A stretch of 64,000 nucleotides of DNA from Actinoallomurus purpureus. Lineage in GTDB: Bacteria; Actinomycetota; Actinomycetes; Streptosporangiales; Streptosporangiaceae. The notes beneath the pieces were generated by a model. It was given only the letters and a program-made list of their open reading frames with translations. It was not told where the DNA came from and searched no databases. The translations under genes were made by a program, and so were the position numbers. The DNA is taken from NCBI RefSeq assembly GCF_024055795.1, contig NZ_JAMXMY010000001.1, forward strand, positions 930,001-994,000. The letters are read 5' to 3'. Positions within the stretch are counted from its first letter, which is position 1; every line of letters starts with the position of its first letter. This document shows positions 50,844 to 59,687 of the stretch, piece by piece.

Positions 50844-52457
50844 TCAGGACACCGTGAACCCGTCGCAGCCGATGTAGTAGGCGTTTCCGTTCGAGTGGAC
50901 GTGGTACCAGATCACCGTCCACGCGCCCCGCTCAAGGTCGTAGGCCCAGCCTTTCGGCTGGGTGAAGTCCTTCGGATAGCGCAAGGTCGTATCATCGGAC
51001 GCCTTAAGGAGGACCGGCCGCGTCTTGACGATCCCGGTGACCTCGTTGCCGCCCATGCCGACCGGGGGACGCATCTCGGCCGCGATGTAGTAGCCGGCCG
51101 GGGCTCCGTACTTGGAGCGGAACCCGACGTCGACGCTGGTATGCGGCGCGACCGGTTCGCGGGGGGCGGACCACTGCGGCGACAGCGGCTCCGCGGAGCT
51201 CTCGGTGCGCACGGGGGGCGTGCACCGGCCGTCCTTCCAGGCCATTACCTGAAAGTCCGGATCGGTCTCCTTGGAGAAAACGTCCGTGGGCTTCCCGGCG
51301 GACGTGGGCCGGGTCGGTGAGCCGGTGGTGCCGGTGCTCGGGGAGCGGCCGCCGGCGCCGGTTCCACCGGTCCCGGCCTGCCCCGTGCCCTGCGTCGAGT
51401 GGGAGCCGCCCTTGTCACCGAGGCCCGGGGCGAACTGGAAGAGCAGGACGCCCGCGACCACGGCCGCCGCCGCGCCGCCGCCGATCATCCCGAGGAGAGT
51501 CCGGCGGGACCGCAGGGCGGGAGCCGACTGTGTCAGGACGCCGGTCGCCTGGCCGTGGCCGGGCGGGACGAGACCGTGGGCGACCGCCGTCGGAAGGTCC
51601 GGCGGCGGGACCTCGGTCAGATCGAGCAGCCGCCGGTACGCCGGGTCGTCGGTGATCGCGCCCTGGACGCCGCAGAGCGCCGGCACCTGCCCCGCGGCAG
51701 GCCGCGCCGCCGGATCCTTCTCCGCGCACCGCGCGATGAGCCCGGCCAGGCCCGGCTCGACCCCGGCGACGTCAACGGCAGCGTGAACACTGCGGTAGAT
51801 CACCGCGTGCGCGTCGCCCACCCCGAACGGCGGGCGCCCGGTCGCCGCATACGCGATCGTCCCGGCCAGCGCGAACACGTCCGCGGCCGGGCTCATCCGC
51901 TGCCACTGGATCACCTCCGGCGCGAGATACCCGGGTGTGCCCGCCGCCGCGCCGGTGTGCGTGATCGCCGTCTGGTCGTCGCCCCGGGCGATACCGAAGT
52001 CGATCAGGCGCGGGCCGTCCGGGGCGAGGATGACGTTGTGCGGCTTGAGATCCCGGTGCTGCACACCGCGGGCGTGAACGTCCGCGAGCGCCTCGCCGAG
52101 CGCGGCCATCAGCCGAAGGCAGGTCGGGACGGGCAGCGGCCCGTACCGCGCCACGGCCTGCGCCAGCGTCGGCCCCTGGACGTACTCGGTGGCCAGCCAG
52201 TACGGAGGCGCGTCGAGGCCGGCGCCGACCAGCGCCGCGGTGAACGGGCTGCGCAGCTCCCCCACGGTCGCCACCTCGCGGCGGAACCGCGCCAGCGCCT
52301 CGGGGCTGTCGAAGTCACTGCGGATCACCTTGATCGCGACGTGACGGCCACCCGGCGACAGCCCGAGGTACACCTGTCCCATCCCGCCGGCGCCCAGCCG
52401 GGCCAGCAGTCGGTACCCTCCGGTCTCCGCCGGGTCGCCGGCGCGCAGTGCCTCCAT
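50844..52457 (-). CDS. Membrane Ser/Thr protein kinase (PknB-like)
   Basis: The 537-residue product has a complete Hanks-type kinase domain (about 12-265): glycine loop G-A-G-G-M-G-Q-V (22-29), Lys43 in A-I-K-V-I, H-R-D-L-K-P-H-N (134-141), D-F-G (153-155) and A-P-E (179-181). One membrane helix lies at about 321-343, then a Gly/Ser/Thr-rich linker and an extracellular domain of about 140 residues that has no PASTA repeats. This outside domain has two cysteines (D-G-R-C and Y-I-G-C-D-G) and may sense an envelope signal. ATG 52457 is chosen over a longer in-frame reading. Convergent with kamA. Confidence 0.92.
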   Translation of the reverse strand: MEALRAGDPAETGGYRLLARLGAGGMGQVYLGLSPGGRHVAIKVIRSDFDSPEALARFRREVATVGELRSPFTAALVGAGLDAPPYWLATEYVQGPTLAQAVARYGPLPVPTCLRLMAALGEALADVHARGVQHRDLKPHNVILAPDGPRLIDFGIARGDDQTAITHTGAAAGTPGYLAPEVIQWQRMSPAADVFALAGTIAYAATGRPPFGVGDAHAVIYRSVHAAVDVAGVEPGLAGLIARCAEKDPAARPAAGQVPALCGVQGAITDDPAYRRLLDLTEVPPPDLPTAVAHGLVPPGHGQATGVLTQSAPALRSRRTLLGMIGGGAAAAVVAGVLLFQFAPGLGDKGGSHSTQGTGQAGTGGTGAGGRSPSTGTTGSPTRPTSAGKPTDVFSKETDPDFQVMAWKDGRCTPPVRTESSAEPLSPQWSAPREPVAPHTSVDVGFRSKYGAPAGYYIAAEMRPPVGMGGNEVTGIVKTRPVLLKASDDTTLRYPKDFTQPKGWAYDLERGAWTVIWYHVHSNGNAYYIGCDGFTVS

Positions 52458-52636
52458 GGGCGGGCTACTCCGTGATGATCTGCTCGTGCACGTCACTCGT
52501 GCATCCGGGCGATCTTAGCGATCATCGGCACGGTCCCGGAAACGGTCAATGACCGCCGATGAGCGGTCCGTGACCGGTTCCGTGCCGTCCGAATTCCCGC
52601 CGACCGGGCCGGGATGCAGGCCTGAGATCATGAGGT

Positions 52637-53182
52637 GTGGGCGAGGGCGAGCGGTTCCGGGACCGGGCGTGGCGGCTGTTCGACTTCGCACGGGAGATCC
52701 TCGTGGTCTGCCCGCGCTGCGGCGGCCGGGCGGTCGTGGCCGTCCATCCCGATCACCTGACGTGCCACCGGTACGCCGTCCAGTTCCTCACGGCTCCGCA
52801 CCGTCTCACCTGCCCGGGCTGCGGTCTCACGCGGGACTGGTCGCCGCGGCCGGCCCGGAAGGGCGACGGTGACCTGTACTTCGCCGGCGGTCCCCCGCTC
52901 GCGGTGCCCCGCCTGACCGGGCCGGGCGACCCGTACTTCGGGCTGCCGCTGTGGCTGCGGCGACGCTGCTGCGGGGGCCGGACCCTGTGGGCCTACAACG
53001 CCGCCCACCTGGACGTGCTGGAGGGTTACGTCGCCGCGCGACTGCGCGAGCGCCACCCGAACACCGGTTCGGGCAGTCTGGTCGAGCGCCTGCCCGCCTG
53101 GATCAAGGCCGCCGGCAACCGCGACGAGGTTCTCGCCGCCATCCGCACCCTCCGTGCCTCGGTCACGTCCGATCGCGACTGA
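52637..53182 (+). CDS. Zinc-ribbon protein of unknown function
   Basis: The 181-residue product has one C-P-R-C-G pair, a lone T-C-H, a second C-P-G-C-G pair and a C-C-G-G, so it likely binds zinc. The rest is mixed, with W-A-Y-N-A-A-H-L and a helical C-terminus. It starts at GTG 52637 without a clear ribosome site. I do not recognise a function. It is followed by the P450 gene after 78 bp. Confidence 0.7.
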   Translation: MGEGERFRDRAWRLFDFAREILVVCPRCGGRAVVAVHPDHLTCHRYAVQFLTAPHRLTCPGCGLTRDWSPRPARKGDGDLYFAGGPPLAVPRLTGPGDPYFGLPLWLRRRCCGGRTLWAYNAAHLDVLEGYVAARLRERHPNTGSGSLVERLPAWIKAAGNRDEVLAAIRTLRASVTSDRD

Positions 53183-53260
53183 TCAGGTGCCGCCCAGGTG
53201 ACGCCCGAGGAAGGCGACCTGTGCGGGGAGCACGGACGAACAGCCACTAACCTCGCATAG

Positions 53261-54415
53261 GTGACGTTTCCCGTCGGTGCAAGCGCCACCATCGAAGAGC
53301 TGGAGGCCGATCCGCATCCGCTGCTGGCCCGGCTGCGCGTGGCCGAGCCGGTGTCCTGGATCCCCGTCCTCGACGGGTGGCTCATCACCCGCCACGACCT
53401 GGCGCTTCGCGTCCTGCGGGACGCGGCGACGTTCACCGTGGACGACCCGCGCTTCTCGACGGCTCAGGTGGTCGGGACGAGCATGCTCTCCCTCGACGGC
53501 GCTGCCCACACCCGGCACCGCGACGCGTTCGCCCGGCGGTTCCGGCCGGCCGAGACCCGCGCCCGGTTCACCGAGTTCGTCCGGAGCGAGGTCGACCGCC
53601 TGGTCGGCGGCGTCGCGGCGGGTGGGCACGCCGAGGTCCGCGCCGACCTGGCGGGCCCGCTGGCGGTCGCCGTGGTCACCGAGGCGCTCGGCCTGCGAGG
53701 CGTGACGGCCGCCACCGTGCGCTCCTGGTACGACGCGTTCGTCGCGGCCGTCTCGGCCATCACGGCGGGCCGCCCGGCGAACGCCACGGACGCGTACGAC
53801 CGGCTGCGGACGAAGGTCGAAGAGGCCCTCGGCGAGCGCGCCCCCGACGATCCCTCCCTGCTGGCGTCCGCCGCCCGTCAACTGACCACGGACGAGGTGG
53901 TGGCGAACGCGGCGGTCCTGATGTTCGGCGGCATCGACACGACCGAGGGCATGATCACCAACGCCGTGCTGCACCTGCTGGAGGACCCGGATCGGCTCGC
54001 GCTGGTGCACCGCGAGCCGGCCCTCATCGCGGCCGCCGTCGAGGAGTCGGCCCGCCTGGAGCCCGCGGCCGCGGTGGTGGACCGGTACGCGACCGAGGAC
54101 GTGACCCTCGGGGAGGCGCGCGTCGCAAAGGGCGACCTGGTGCGCGTCTCGATCGCGGCGGCCAACCGGGATCCGGCCGTCTTCGCCGATCCGGACCGGT
54201 ACGACCTGCGGCGGGCGGACGTCGACCGCCATCTGTCGTTCGCGCGCGGCCCGCACTTCTGCTTCGGCGCACACCTGGCCCGCATGGAGACCGCGACCGT
54301 GCTCCAGGCGCTGGGGCGTCTCCCGGGTCTTCGGCTCGCCCGGCCCGCGTCGCCGCGGGGTCTTGTTTTCAGGAAGCCGCCGGCTCTGCAGGTCGTCTGG
54401 GAGGTCGTTCCTTAG
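53261..54415 (+). CDS. Cytochrome P450 (bacterial class I type)
   Basis: The 384-residue product has the I-helix oxygen-binding motif F-G-G-I-D-T-T near 222, the K-helix E-E-S-A-R (ExxR) near 258, and the haem loop F-A-R-G-P-H-F-C-F-G with Cys near 333. The I-helix has D instead of the more usual A-G-x-D/E-T pattern. No ferredoxin or reductase gene is adjacent, so redox partners are elsewhere. No biosynthetic cluster surrounds it; the substrate is unknown. GTG start at 53261. Confidence 0.92.
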   Translation: MTFPVGASATIEELEADPHPLLARLRVAEPVSWIPVLDGWLITRHDLALRVLRDAATFTVDDPRFSTAQVVGTSMLSLDGAAHTRHRDAFARRFRPAETRARFTEFVRSEVDRLVGGVAAGGHAEVRADLAGPLAVAVVTEALGLRGVTAATVRSWYDAFVAAVSAITAGRPANATDAYDRLRTKVEEALGERAPDDPSLLASAARQLTTDEVVANAAVLMFGGIDTTEGMITNAVLHLLEDPDRLALVHREPALIAAAVEESARLEPAAAVVDRYATEDVTLGEARVAKGDLVRVSIAAANRDPAVFADPDRYDLRRADVDRHLSFARGPHFCFGAHLARMETATVLQALGRLPGLRLARPASPRGLVFRKPPALQVVWEVVP

Positions 54416-54472
54416 GGGGTTTCGACGGCAGGGAGGTTTCGACGGCCGACGCCTTTACATTGTAGATCAACT

Positions 54473-55075
54473 GTGGCCGACACTCTGACGAGCGGCGATC
54501 AGCCCTTGCTGGACAACGGACTTTTCGGGCCCGATACTTCGACCATGGAGGGGCTTCCGGTACGCGCTTCGGACGAAGACCGCGACCGTGTCCTCCGGGT
54601 GCTCCGCGACCGCGCCGCCGAAGGCCGGCTGTCCCATGAGACGTTCGAGCGCCGCGTCGACACCGCGCTGCGGGCCCGGACCCAGGCGGAACTGTCCCAG
54701 CTGGTCCACGACCTGCCGCCCGGCAACCGCGTCGTACGCGGCCTGACCGGCGCCGTCGCGTCTCTGTCGGCGATGACCGCCCGCGTCGAGGCCGCCTGGC
54801 GGGCACCACGCCTCCCCCGGTTCACCCTGCCCGCACGCGACCGGGCGCGCCTGGTCATCGGACGCGCCCCGACCTGCGAGTTCGTCGTCACGGACCTGAG
54901 CGTCTCCCGGCTCCACGCCGAGTTGCGCCAGGCCGGCACCACCTGGCTGCTGGCCGACCTGGGCTCGATGAACGGCACGCGGGTCAACGGCTACCGCATC
55001 GCGGGCCCGACCCGCGTACGCCCCGGCGACGAGATCGCCTTCGGCCGCCAGCGGTTCATCCTGACCGCCGGCTGA
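54473..55075 (+). CDS. DUF1707-FHA domain protein
   Basis: The 200-residue product has an N-terminal DUF1707 (R-A-S-D-E-D-R, G-R-L-S-x-E-T-F-E-R-R-V, T-Q-A-E-L-S-Q-L, over about 30-82), a linker, and a C-terminal FHA domain (L-V-I-G-R, S-V-S-R-L-H-A-E, G-S-M-N-G-T-R-V-N-G). FHA domains bind phosphothreonine, so it may be a target of Ser/Thr kinases such as the one encoded nearby at 50844-52457. The start is uncertain: GTG 54473 or ATG 54545, neither with a strong ribosome site. Confidence 0.82.
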   Translation: MADTLTSGDQPLLDNGLFGPDTSTMEGLPVRASDEDRDRVLRVLRDRAAEGRLSHETFERRVDTALRARTQAELSQLVHDLPPGNRVVRGLTGAVASLSAMTARVEAAWRAPRLPRFTLPARDRARLVIGRAPTCEFVVTDLSVSRLHAELRQAGTTWLLADLGSMNGTRVNGYRIAGPTRVRPGDEIAFGRQRFILTAG

Positions 55076-55212
55076 CCCGGGTGCGCCTTGCCTTCTCCGG
55101 TCCTCAGCCCGCGTCTTCCGCCGCCCCGGGCCTCACGGGCGCCGCGTTCGATAACGACTCCGTCGCGCCGTCTTGACGCCGGGAGCGTGTGGTCATAGGT
55201 TCCGCAGCATGC

Positions 55213-55231
55213 GTTAGGAAAGTTTCCTAAC
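55213..55231. promoter_or_regulatory. CsnR-type palindromic operator
   Basis: GTTAGGAAA-G-TTTCCTAAC is a perfect 19-bp palindrome with the AGGAAA-N-TTTCCT core known for the ROK repressor CsnR of Streptomyces. It ends 4 bp before the ROK gene start, so the repressor would bind over its own promoter and control the whole operon. Confidence 0.85.
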
Positions 55232-55235
55232 TCGC

Positions 55236-56447
55236 ATGAGCAGCGGAGACGCCGTGCCCACCTCGACGCCCGGGACACCGAGCCTGCTGCGGGCGATCAA
55301 CGACCGCGCGGCACTGGAGGCGCTGCTGGCCCGTGGCCCGCTGACCCGGCCCGAGATCGGAGTCCTCACCGGCCTGTCCAAGCCCACCGCCTCCCAGCTC
55401 CTCACCCGGCTGCGGGAGGCGGGCCTGGTCGTCCTCGACGGGATCCGCGAGGGCGGGCCGGGGCGCACGGCGGAGGTGTACCGCATCAACGCCGACGCCG
55501 GTCACGTCGCGGGGCTGGACGTCCGGCGCGCGCGCATCCGAGCCTCCGTCGCCGACCTCACCGGCACCGTCACCGGGACGTTCGAACTGGCCACCCCCGG
55601 ACGGTCCGGAGGCGACGCGGTCGCCCGCGCCCGCGCCGCCGTGGAGGGCGCCGCCCACGCCGCCGGCCTGACCCTCGACCGGGTCGACCGGGTCGTCATC
55701 GGTCTTCCCGGCGCCCTGGATCCCCGCACCGACCGGCTCGGTTATGCCTCCCACCTGCCCGGCTGGCACATCCCCGACCTGCTGAGCCGGCTTCGGGACG
55801 GCATCGGCGTACCCGTCGCGGTGGAGAACGACGTGAACCTCGTCGCCATGGCCGAGCTCGCGCACGGCGCGGCCGCGGGCTCCCGGAACTTCGTGCTGCT
55901 GTGGGTCAGCGCCGGCATCGGCATGGCGATCGTCCTCGGCGGCTCGCTGGTGCGCGGCGCCACCGGCGGCGCCGGCGAGGTCGGCTACATGCCGGTCGCC
56001 GCGGCCCCCATCATCCGGGAACCGGGCCGGGCCAACACCGGAGGTCTGCAGGCCGTCGCGGGCGCGCCCGCCGTGCTCAAGCTGCTGCGCGCCCACGGCT
56101 TCCGCGGGAGCGACGCCGGGCAGATCGTCGGCCGCGCCCGTACGGCGCTGGAGGCCGGCGACGAGCGGGCCGCCGCCGGGCTCGGCGAGCTGGCCGGCCG
56201 GCTCGCGACCGGCCTGGCCGCGATCGTGAGCGTCCTGGACCCCGAACTGATCGTCCTCGCCGGTGACACCCCCATCGCCGGCGGGGAACCGCTGCGCTGC
56301 CTCGTGGCGCGCGAGCTGTACACGATGGCCATCCCTCGTCCCCCGCTGCGGCTCAGTTCGGTCGGCGGTGATCCCGTCCTGACCGGCGCGTTGCACCTCG
56401 CCCTCGGCGAGACCCGTGAACGGATCTTCTCCAGTACCGTCCGCTAG
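55236..56447 (+). CDS. csnR: ROK-family transcriptional repressor, CsnR-like
   Basis: The 403-residue product has an N-terminal winged helix (L-T-R-P-E-I-G-V-L-T-G-L-S-K-P-T, about 38-75) and a C-terminal sugar-kinase-like ROK fold (G-L-P-G-A-L-D, V-E-N-D-V-N, G-G-A-G-E-V-G). The ROK zinc motif (CxCGxxGCxE) is missing; the matching stretch is N-T-G-G-L-Q-A-V-A-G. The gene is first in an operon laid out like the csnR-K operon for chitosan oligosaccharides. Its start lies 4 bp after the operator, so the mRNA may be leaderless. Confidence 0.85.
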   Translation: MSSGDAVPTSTPGTPSLLRAINDRAALEALLARGPLTRPEIGVLTGLSKPTASQLLTRLREAGLVVLDGIREGGPGRTAEVYRINADAGHVAGLDVRRARIRASVADLTGTVTGTFELATPGRSGGDAVARARAAVEGAAHAAGLTLDRVDRVVIGLPGALDPRTDRLGYASHLPGWHIPDLLSRLRDGIGVPVAVENDVNLVAMAELAHGAAAGSRNFVLLWVSAGIGMAIVLGGSLVRGATGGAGEVGYMPVAAAPIIREPGRANTGGLQAVAGAPAVLKLLRAHGFRGSDAGQIVGRARTALEAGDERAAAGLGELAGRLATGLAAIVSVLDPELIVLAGDTPIAGGEPLRCLVARELYTMAIPRPPLRLSSVGGDPVLTGALHLALGETRERIFSSTVR

Positions 56448-56494
56448 TCCTCTTCCCGACCGCTCCCCCGGTCGGCGCCCGAAGGAGAACAGGA

Positions 56495-57817
56495 GTGTTC
56501 CGACGCCACCGGCGGCTCGTGACCGCCCTCACCGCCACCCTCCTCGCCACCGCCTGTACCGCGGGCGGCGGCGGGTCCCCCGCTGACTCCGGGCCCAAGG
56601 CCGAGGCCCCGCAGACCATCGAGGTCTGGCACGGCTGGAGCGCCCCACACGAAGTCAAGGCCTTCGACGACGCCGTCGCCGGCTTCCGCCGGCTGCATCC
56701 CAACATCACGGTCAAGCTCGTGAAGGGGCAGGACGACACGAAGATCCTCAACGCGGTGCGCGGCGGCAACCCGCCCGACGTCGTGTCGTCGTTCTCCACC
56801 AACAACGTCGGCCAGTTCTGCTCCAGCGGCGCGCTGCAGGATCTGACGCCCTTCCTGCAGAAGGACAACGTCGACCTGGGGATCTTCCCGCAGGCGGTGC
56901 AGACCTACACCCAGTACAAGGGTGCCCGCTGCACCCTCCCCCTGCTGGCCGACGACTACGCCCTGTACACCAACAAGGCGCTGATGAAGGGCGAGCAGCC
57001 GCCCAAGACGATCAGCGAGCTGACCGCGCTGGCCAAGAAGCTGACGGTCCGCAACCCGGACGGCTCCATCAAGGTCGCCGGGTTCCTGCCGTCGGACACC
57101 TACTACGAACACGTCCCCGAGCACATCGCCCCGAGCTTCGGCGTCACCTGGCTGAACGCCCAGGGCCGGGCGAACTTCGCCTCCGACCCCGGCTTCACCA
57201 AGTACCTGCGGTGGCAGAAGAGCCTGCTCGACTGGTACGGCTACGACAACGTCAAGAAGTTCGTCCACTCGATGGGCCAGGAGTTCGAGGCGTCCAACCC
57301 CTTCGAGAAGGGCAAGGTCGCCATGGCCGTCGATGGCGAGTGGCGCGTGAAGTTCCTCCAGCAGGAGGCGCCGAAGGTCCAGTACGCCACGACCCCCGTG
57401 CCGGTGAACGACGACCGGCAGACCACCTACGGCGGTGGCTTCGTCACCGGCACCGTCATCGGGATCCCGCGGGGTGCCCGGCATCCGCAGGCGTCGTGGG
57501 AGTTCGTGAAGTACATGACCACGAACACCGACGCGCTGGTCACCTTCGCCAACGGCCTCGGCAACGTCCCCAGCACCATCCCGGCGCTGTCCTCGCCGAA
57601 GCTGACGCTGCCGCCGCAGTTCCAGACCTTCCTCGACGTCTTCAAGAACCCGAACAGCACGACCATCCCGTCCACGGTCAACGGCGGGGACTTCATCGTG
57701 AAGTTCCAGAGCTTCGTGCAGGACCAGTGGGAGCCCGGCAAGGTCTCCGACCTCCATCAGGGGCTGACGAAGCTGGACACGCAGGTGGACAACGCGCTCA
57801 AGCTGGCGGGAGGCTGA
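56495..57817 (+). CDS. csnE: Oligosaccharide ABC transporter binding lipoprotein, CsnE-like
   Basis: The 440-residue product has a lipoprotein signal (lipobox L-A-T-A-C near residue 21) and a family 1 solute-binding fold: W-H-G-W-S, P-D-V-V-S-S-F, D-D-Y-A-L-Y-T-N-K-A-L and V-A-M-A-V-D-G-E-W. It binds oligosaccharides outside the cell. GTG 56495 is preceded by GGAG. Position after a CsnR-like repressor suggests chitosan or glucosamine oligosaccharides; this is inference. Confidence 0.88.
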   Translation: MFRRHRRLVTALTATLLATACTAGGGGSPADSGPKAEAPQTIEVWHGWSAPHEVKAFDDAVAGFRRLHPNITVKLVKGQDDTKILNAVRGGNPPDVVSSFSTNNVGQFCSSGALQDLTPFLQKDNVDLGIFPQAVQTYTQYKGARCTLPLLADDYALYTNKALMKGEQPPKTISELTALAKKLTVRNPDGSIKVAGFLPSDTYYEHVPEHIAPSFGVTWLNAQGRANFASDPGFTKYLRWQKSLLDWYGYDNVKKFVHSMGQEFEASNPFEKGKVAMAVDGEWRVKFLQQEAPKVQYATTPVPVNDDRQTTYGGGFVTGTVIGIPRGARHPQASWEFVKYMTTNTDALVTFANGLGNVPSTIPALSSPKLTLPPQFQTFLDVFKNPNSTTIPSTVNGGDFIVKFQSFVQDQWEPGKVSDLHQGLTKLDTQVDNALKLAGG

Positions 57818-57819
57818 CG

Positions 57820-58776
57820 GTGGCGGCCGTACTGACCGCCGGACCGGCGACGGTGGTGGCGACGCGGGCCCGTCGCCGCCACCGGATCCGGGTCCTGGCG
57901 TTCATGTCGCCGTGGCTGATCGGGTTCTCGTTCTTCTTCGCCTACCCGCTGGCCGCGACGGTCTACTTCTCCTTCTTCCGCTACAACCTGTTCCAGCTGC
58001 GGCCGGTCGGGCTGACGAACTACAGGTTCCTGTTCAAGGACCCGTACGCCTGGACGGCGATCAAGAACACGCTGTGGCTGGTCGTGGTGATGGTGCCGTC
58101 GCGGGTGCTGTTCGGCCTCGGCCTGGCCCAGCTGCTGGCGAAGATCAAGCGGGGCGGGAACCTGCTGCGCGCGATCTTCTACCTGCCGTTCCTGATCCCC
58201 CCGGTCGCCGCGACCGTGGCGTTCGTCTTCGTCGTCAATCCCGGCACCGGGCCGATCAACGGGATCGCCGCCAAGATCGGCATCCACCTGCCGGACTGGT
58301 TCAACGACCCGGCATGGACCAAGCCGGGCCTGACGCTGCTGGCCCTCTGGGGCATCGGCGACGTCATGATCATCCTTCTGGCGGCGCTGCTGGACGTGCC
58401 CAAGACGCTGTACGAGGCGGCGGCGATCGACGGGGCGAACGCCTGGCAGCAGTTCCGCCGCATCACCCTGCCGACGATCTCCCCGGTGCTGATGTTCTCG
58501 GTCGTCACCGGGGTCATCCAGACGCTGCAGTACTTCACGCAGGCGATGGTCGCGGCCAACGCCTCGCAGGGCAACGCCGACCAGGCGGGCACGACCACGG
58601 CACCGGGCTATCCCGACGGCGCGTCGCTGACCTTCCCCCAGACGCTCTACAACGAGGGGTTCCAGCAGTTCAACATGGGCTACGCCTGTGTGCTGGCGCT
58701 CGTGCTGTTCGCCGTCGCGATGGTCTTCACTCTGATCCTGCTCCGCCGGTTCCACGCGTTCGGCGACGACGACTGA
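57820..58776 (+). CDS. csnF: ABC transporter permease, MalF type (CsnF-like)
   Basis: The 318-residue product has six hydrophobic helices and the EAA loop E-A-A-A-I-D-G-A-N-A-W-Q-Q-F near 205. GTG 57820 follows the csnE stop by 2 bp with GGGAGG upstream. It forms the membrane channel with the next gene. No dedicated ATPase is in the operon; in Streptomyces, MsiK serves such importers. Confidence 0.92.
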   Translation: MAAVLTAGPATVVATRARRRHRIRVLAFMSPWLIGFSFFFAYPLAATVYFSFFRYNLFQLRPVGLTNYRFLFKDPYAWTAIKNTLWLVVVMVPSRVLFGLGLAQLLAKIKRGGNLLRAIFYLPFLIPPVAATVAFVFVVNPGTGPINGIAAKIGIHLPDWFNDPAWTKPGLTLLALWGIGDVMIILLAALLDVPKTLYEAAAIDGANAWQQFRRITLPTISPVLMFSVVTGVIQTLQYFTQAMVAANASQGNADQAGTTTAPGYPDGASLTFPQTLYNEGFQQFNMGYACVLALVLFAVAMVFTLILLRRFHAFGDDD

Positions 58777-58787
58777 GAGGAGGCACG

Positions 58788-59687
58788 TTGACCGGAACGA
58801 CGACCCTCGCGGCCCGTCCCCCGGCCGTCGGCTCGCCGCCGCGCGCCACCGTAAGGGGGCCGCGCGGGCGGCGGTTGCTGTACTGGACCGCCACGCACGC
58901 GATCGCGATCGCCATGGCGATCATGTTCCTGGCGCCGCTGGTGTTCATGTTCCTGACCGCGGTGATGAGCGCGAACCAGACGCTCACCGGCGCCCTGTGG
59001 CCGAGCTCCTGGCACTGGGAGAACTTCGGCAAGGCGCTGACCACCGACGACGGCGTGATGCTGCGCTGGCTCCTCAACACGCTCGTGTACGCGGTGCTGG
59101 CCACCGTGTTCATGCTGATCTCCAGCGTGCCGGTGGCGTACGCGCTGGCGCGCTTCCGCTTCCGTGGCCGGAAGACGGCGTTCGTCCTGGTCATCACGAC
59201 GATGATGCTGCCGCCGCAGGTCACGATCGTGCCGATGTACATCGTGTGGGCGCGGTTCCACCTGACCGGGACGCTGTGGCCGCTGATCATCCCGATGCTG
59301 TTCGGCGACGCGTTCTCGATCTTCCTCCTGCGGCAGTTCCTCGTGACGATCCCCCGCGAGTACGCCGACGCCGCCCGCGTCGACGGCTGCGGAGAGGTCC
59401 GCACGATGCTCCGGGTGATCCTGCCGATGGCCCGGCCGGCGATCGCGGCGGTGGCGTTGTTCCAGTTCTTCTACGCCTGGAACGACTACTTCGGGCCGCT
59501 CATCTACACCAAGCCGCAGACGTGGACGCTCGCGGTGGGCCTGTCGACCTTCCGCGCCGCCCATCACGTCGAGTGGAACCTGACCATGGCCGCGACGCTC
59601 CTGACCGTGCTGCCGGTCATCATCGTGTTCTTCCTGGCGCAGCGGGTGTTCATCCAGGGCGTGACCTTGACGGGGGTGAAGGGATGA
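58788..59687 (+). CDS. csnG: ABC transporter permease, MalG type (CsnG-like)
   Basis: The 299-residue product has six helices and the EAA motif Y-A-D-A-A-R-V-D-G-C-G near 200. The TTG at 58788 is chosen because GAGAGGAGG lies just upstream and no closer ATG or GTG exists in frame. The 3' end overlaps the next gene by 4 bp (ATGA). Confidence 0.92.
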   Translation: MTGTTTLAARPPAVGSPPRATVRGPRGRRLLYWTATHAIAIAMAIMFLAPLVFMFLTAVMSANQTLTGALWPSSWHWENFGKALTTDDGVMLRWLLNTLVYAVLATVFMLISSVPVAYALARFRFRGRKTAFVLVITTMMLPPQVTIVPMYIVWARFHLTGTLWPLIIPMLFGDAFSIFLLRQFLVTIPREYADAARVDGCGEVRTMLRVILPMARPAIAAVALFQFFYAWNDYFGPLIYTKPQTWTLAVGLSTFRAAHHVEWNLTMAATLLTVLPVIIVFFLAQRVFIQGVTLTGVKG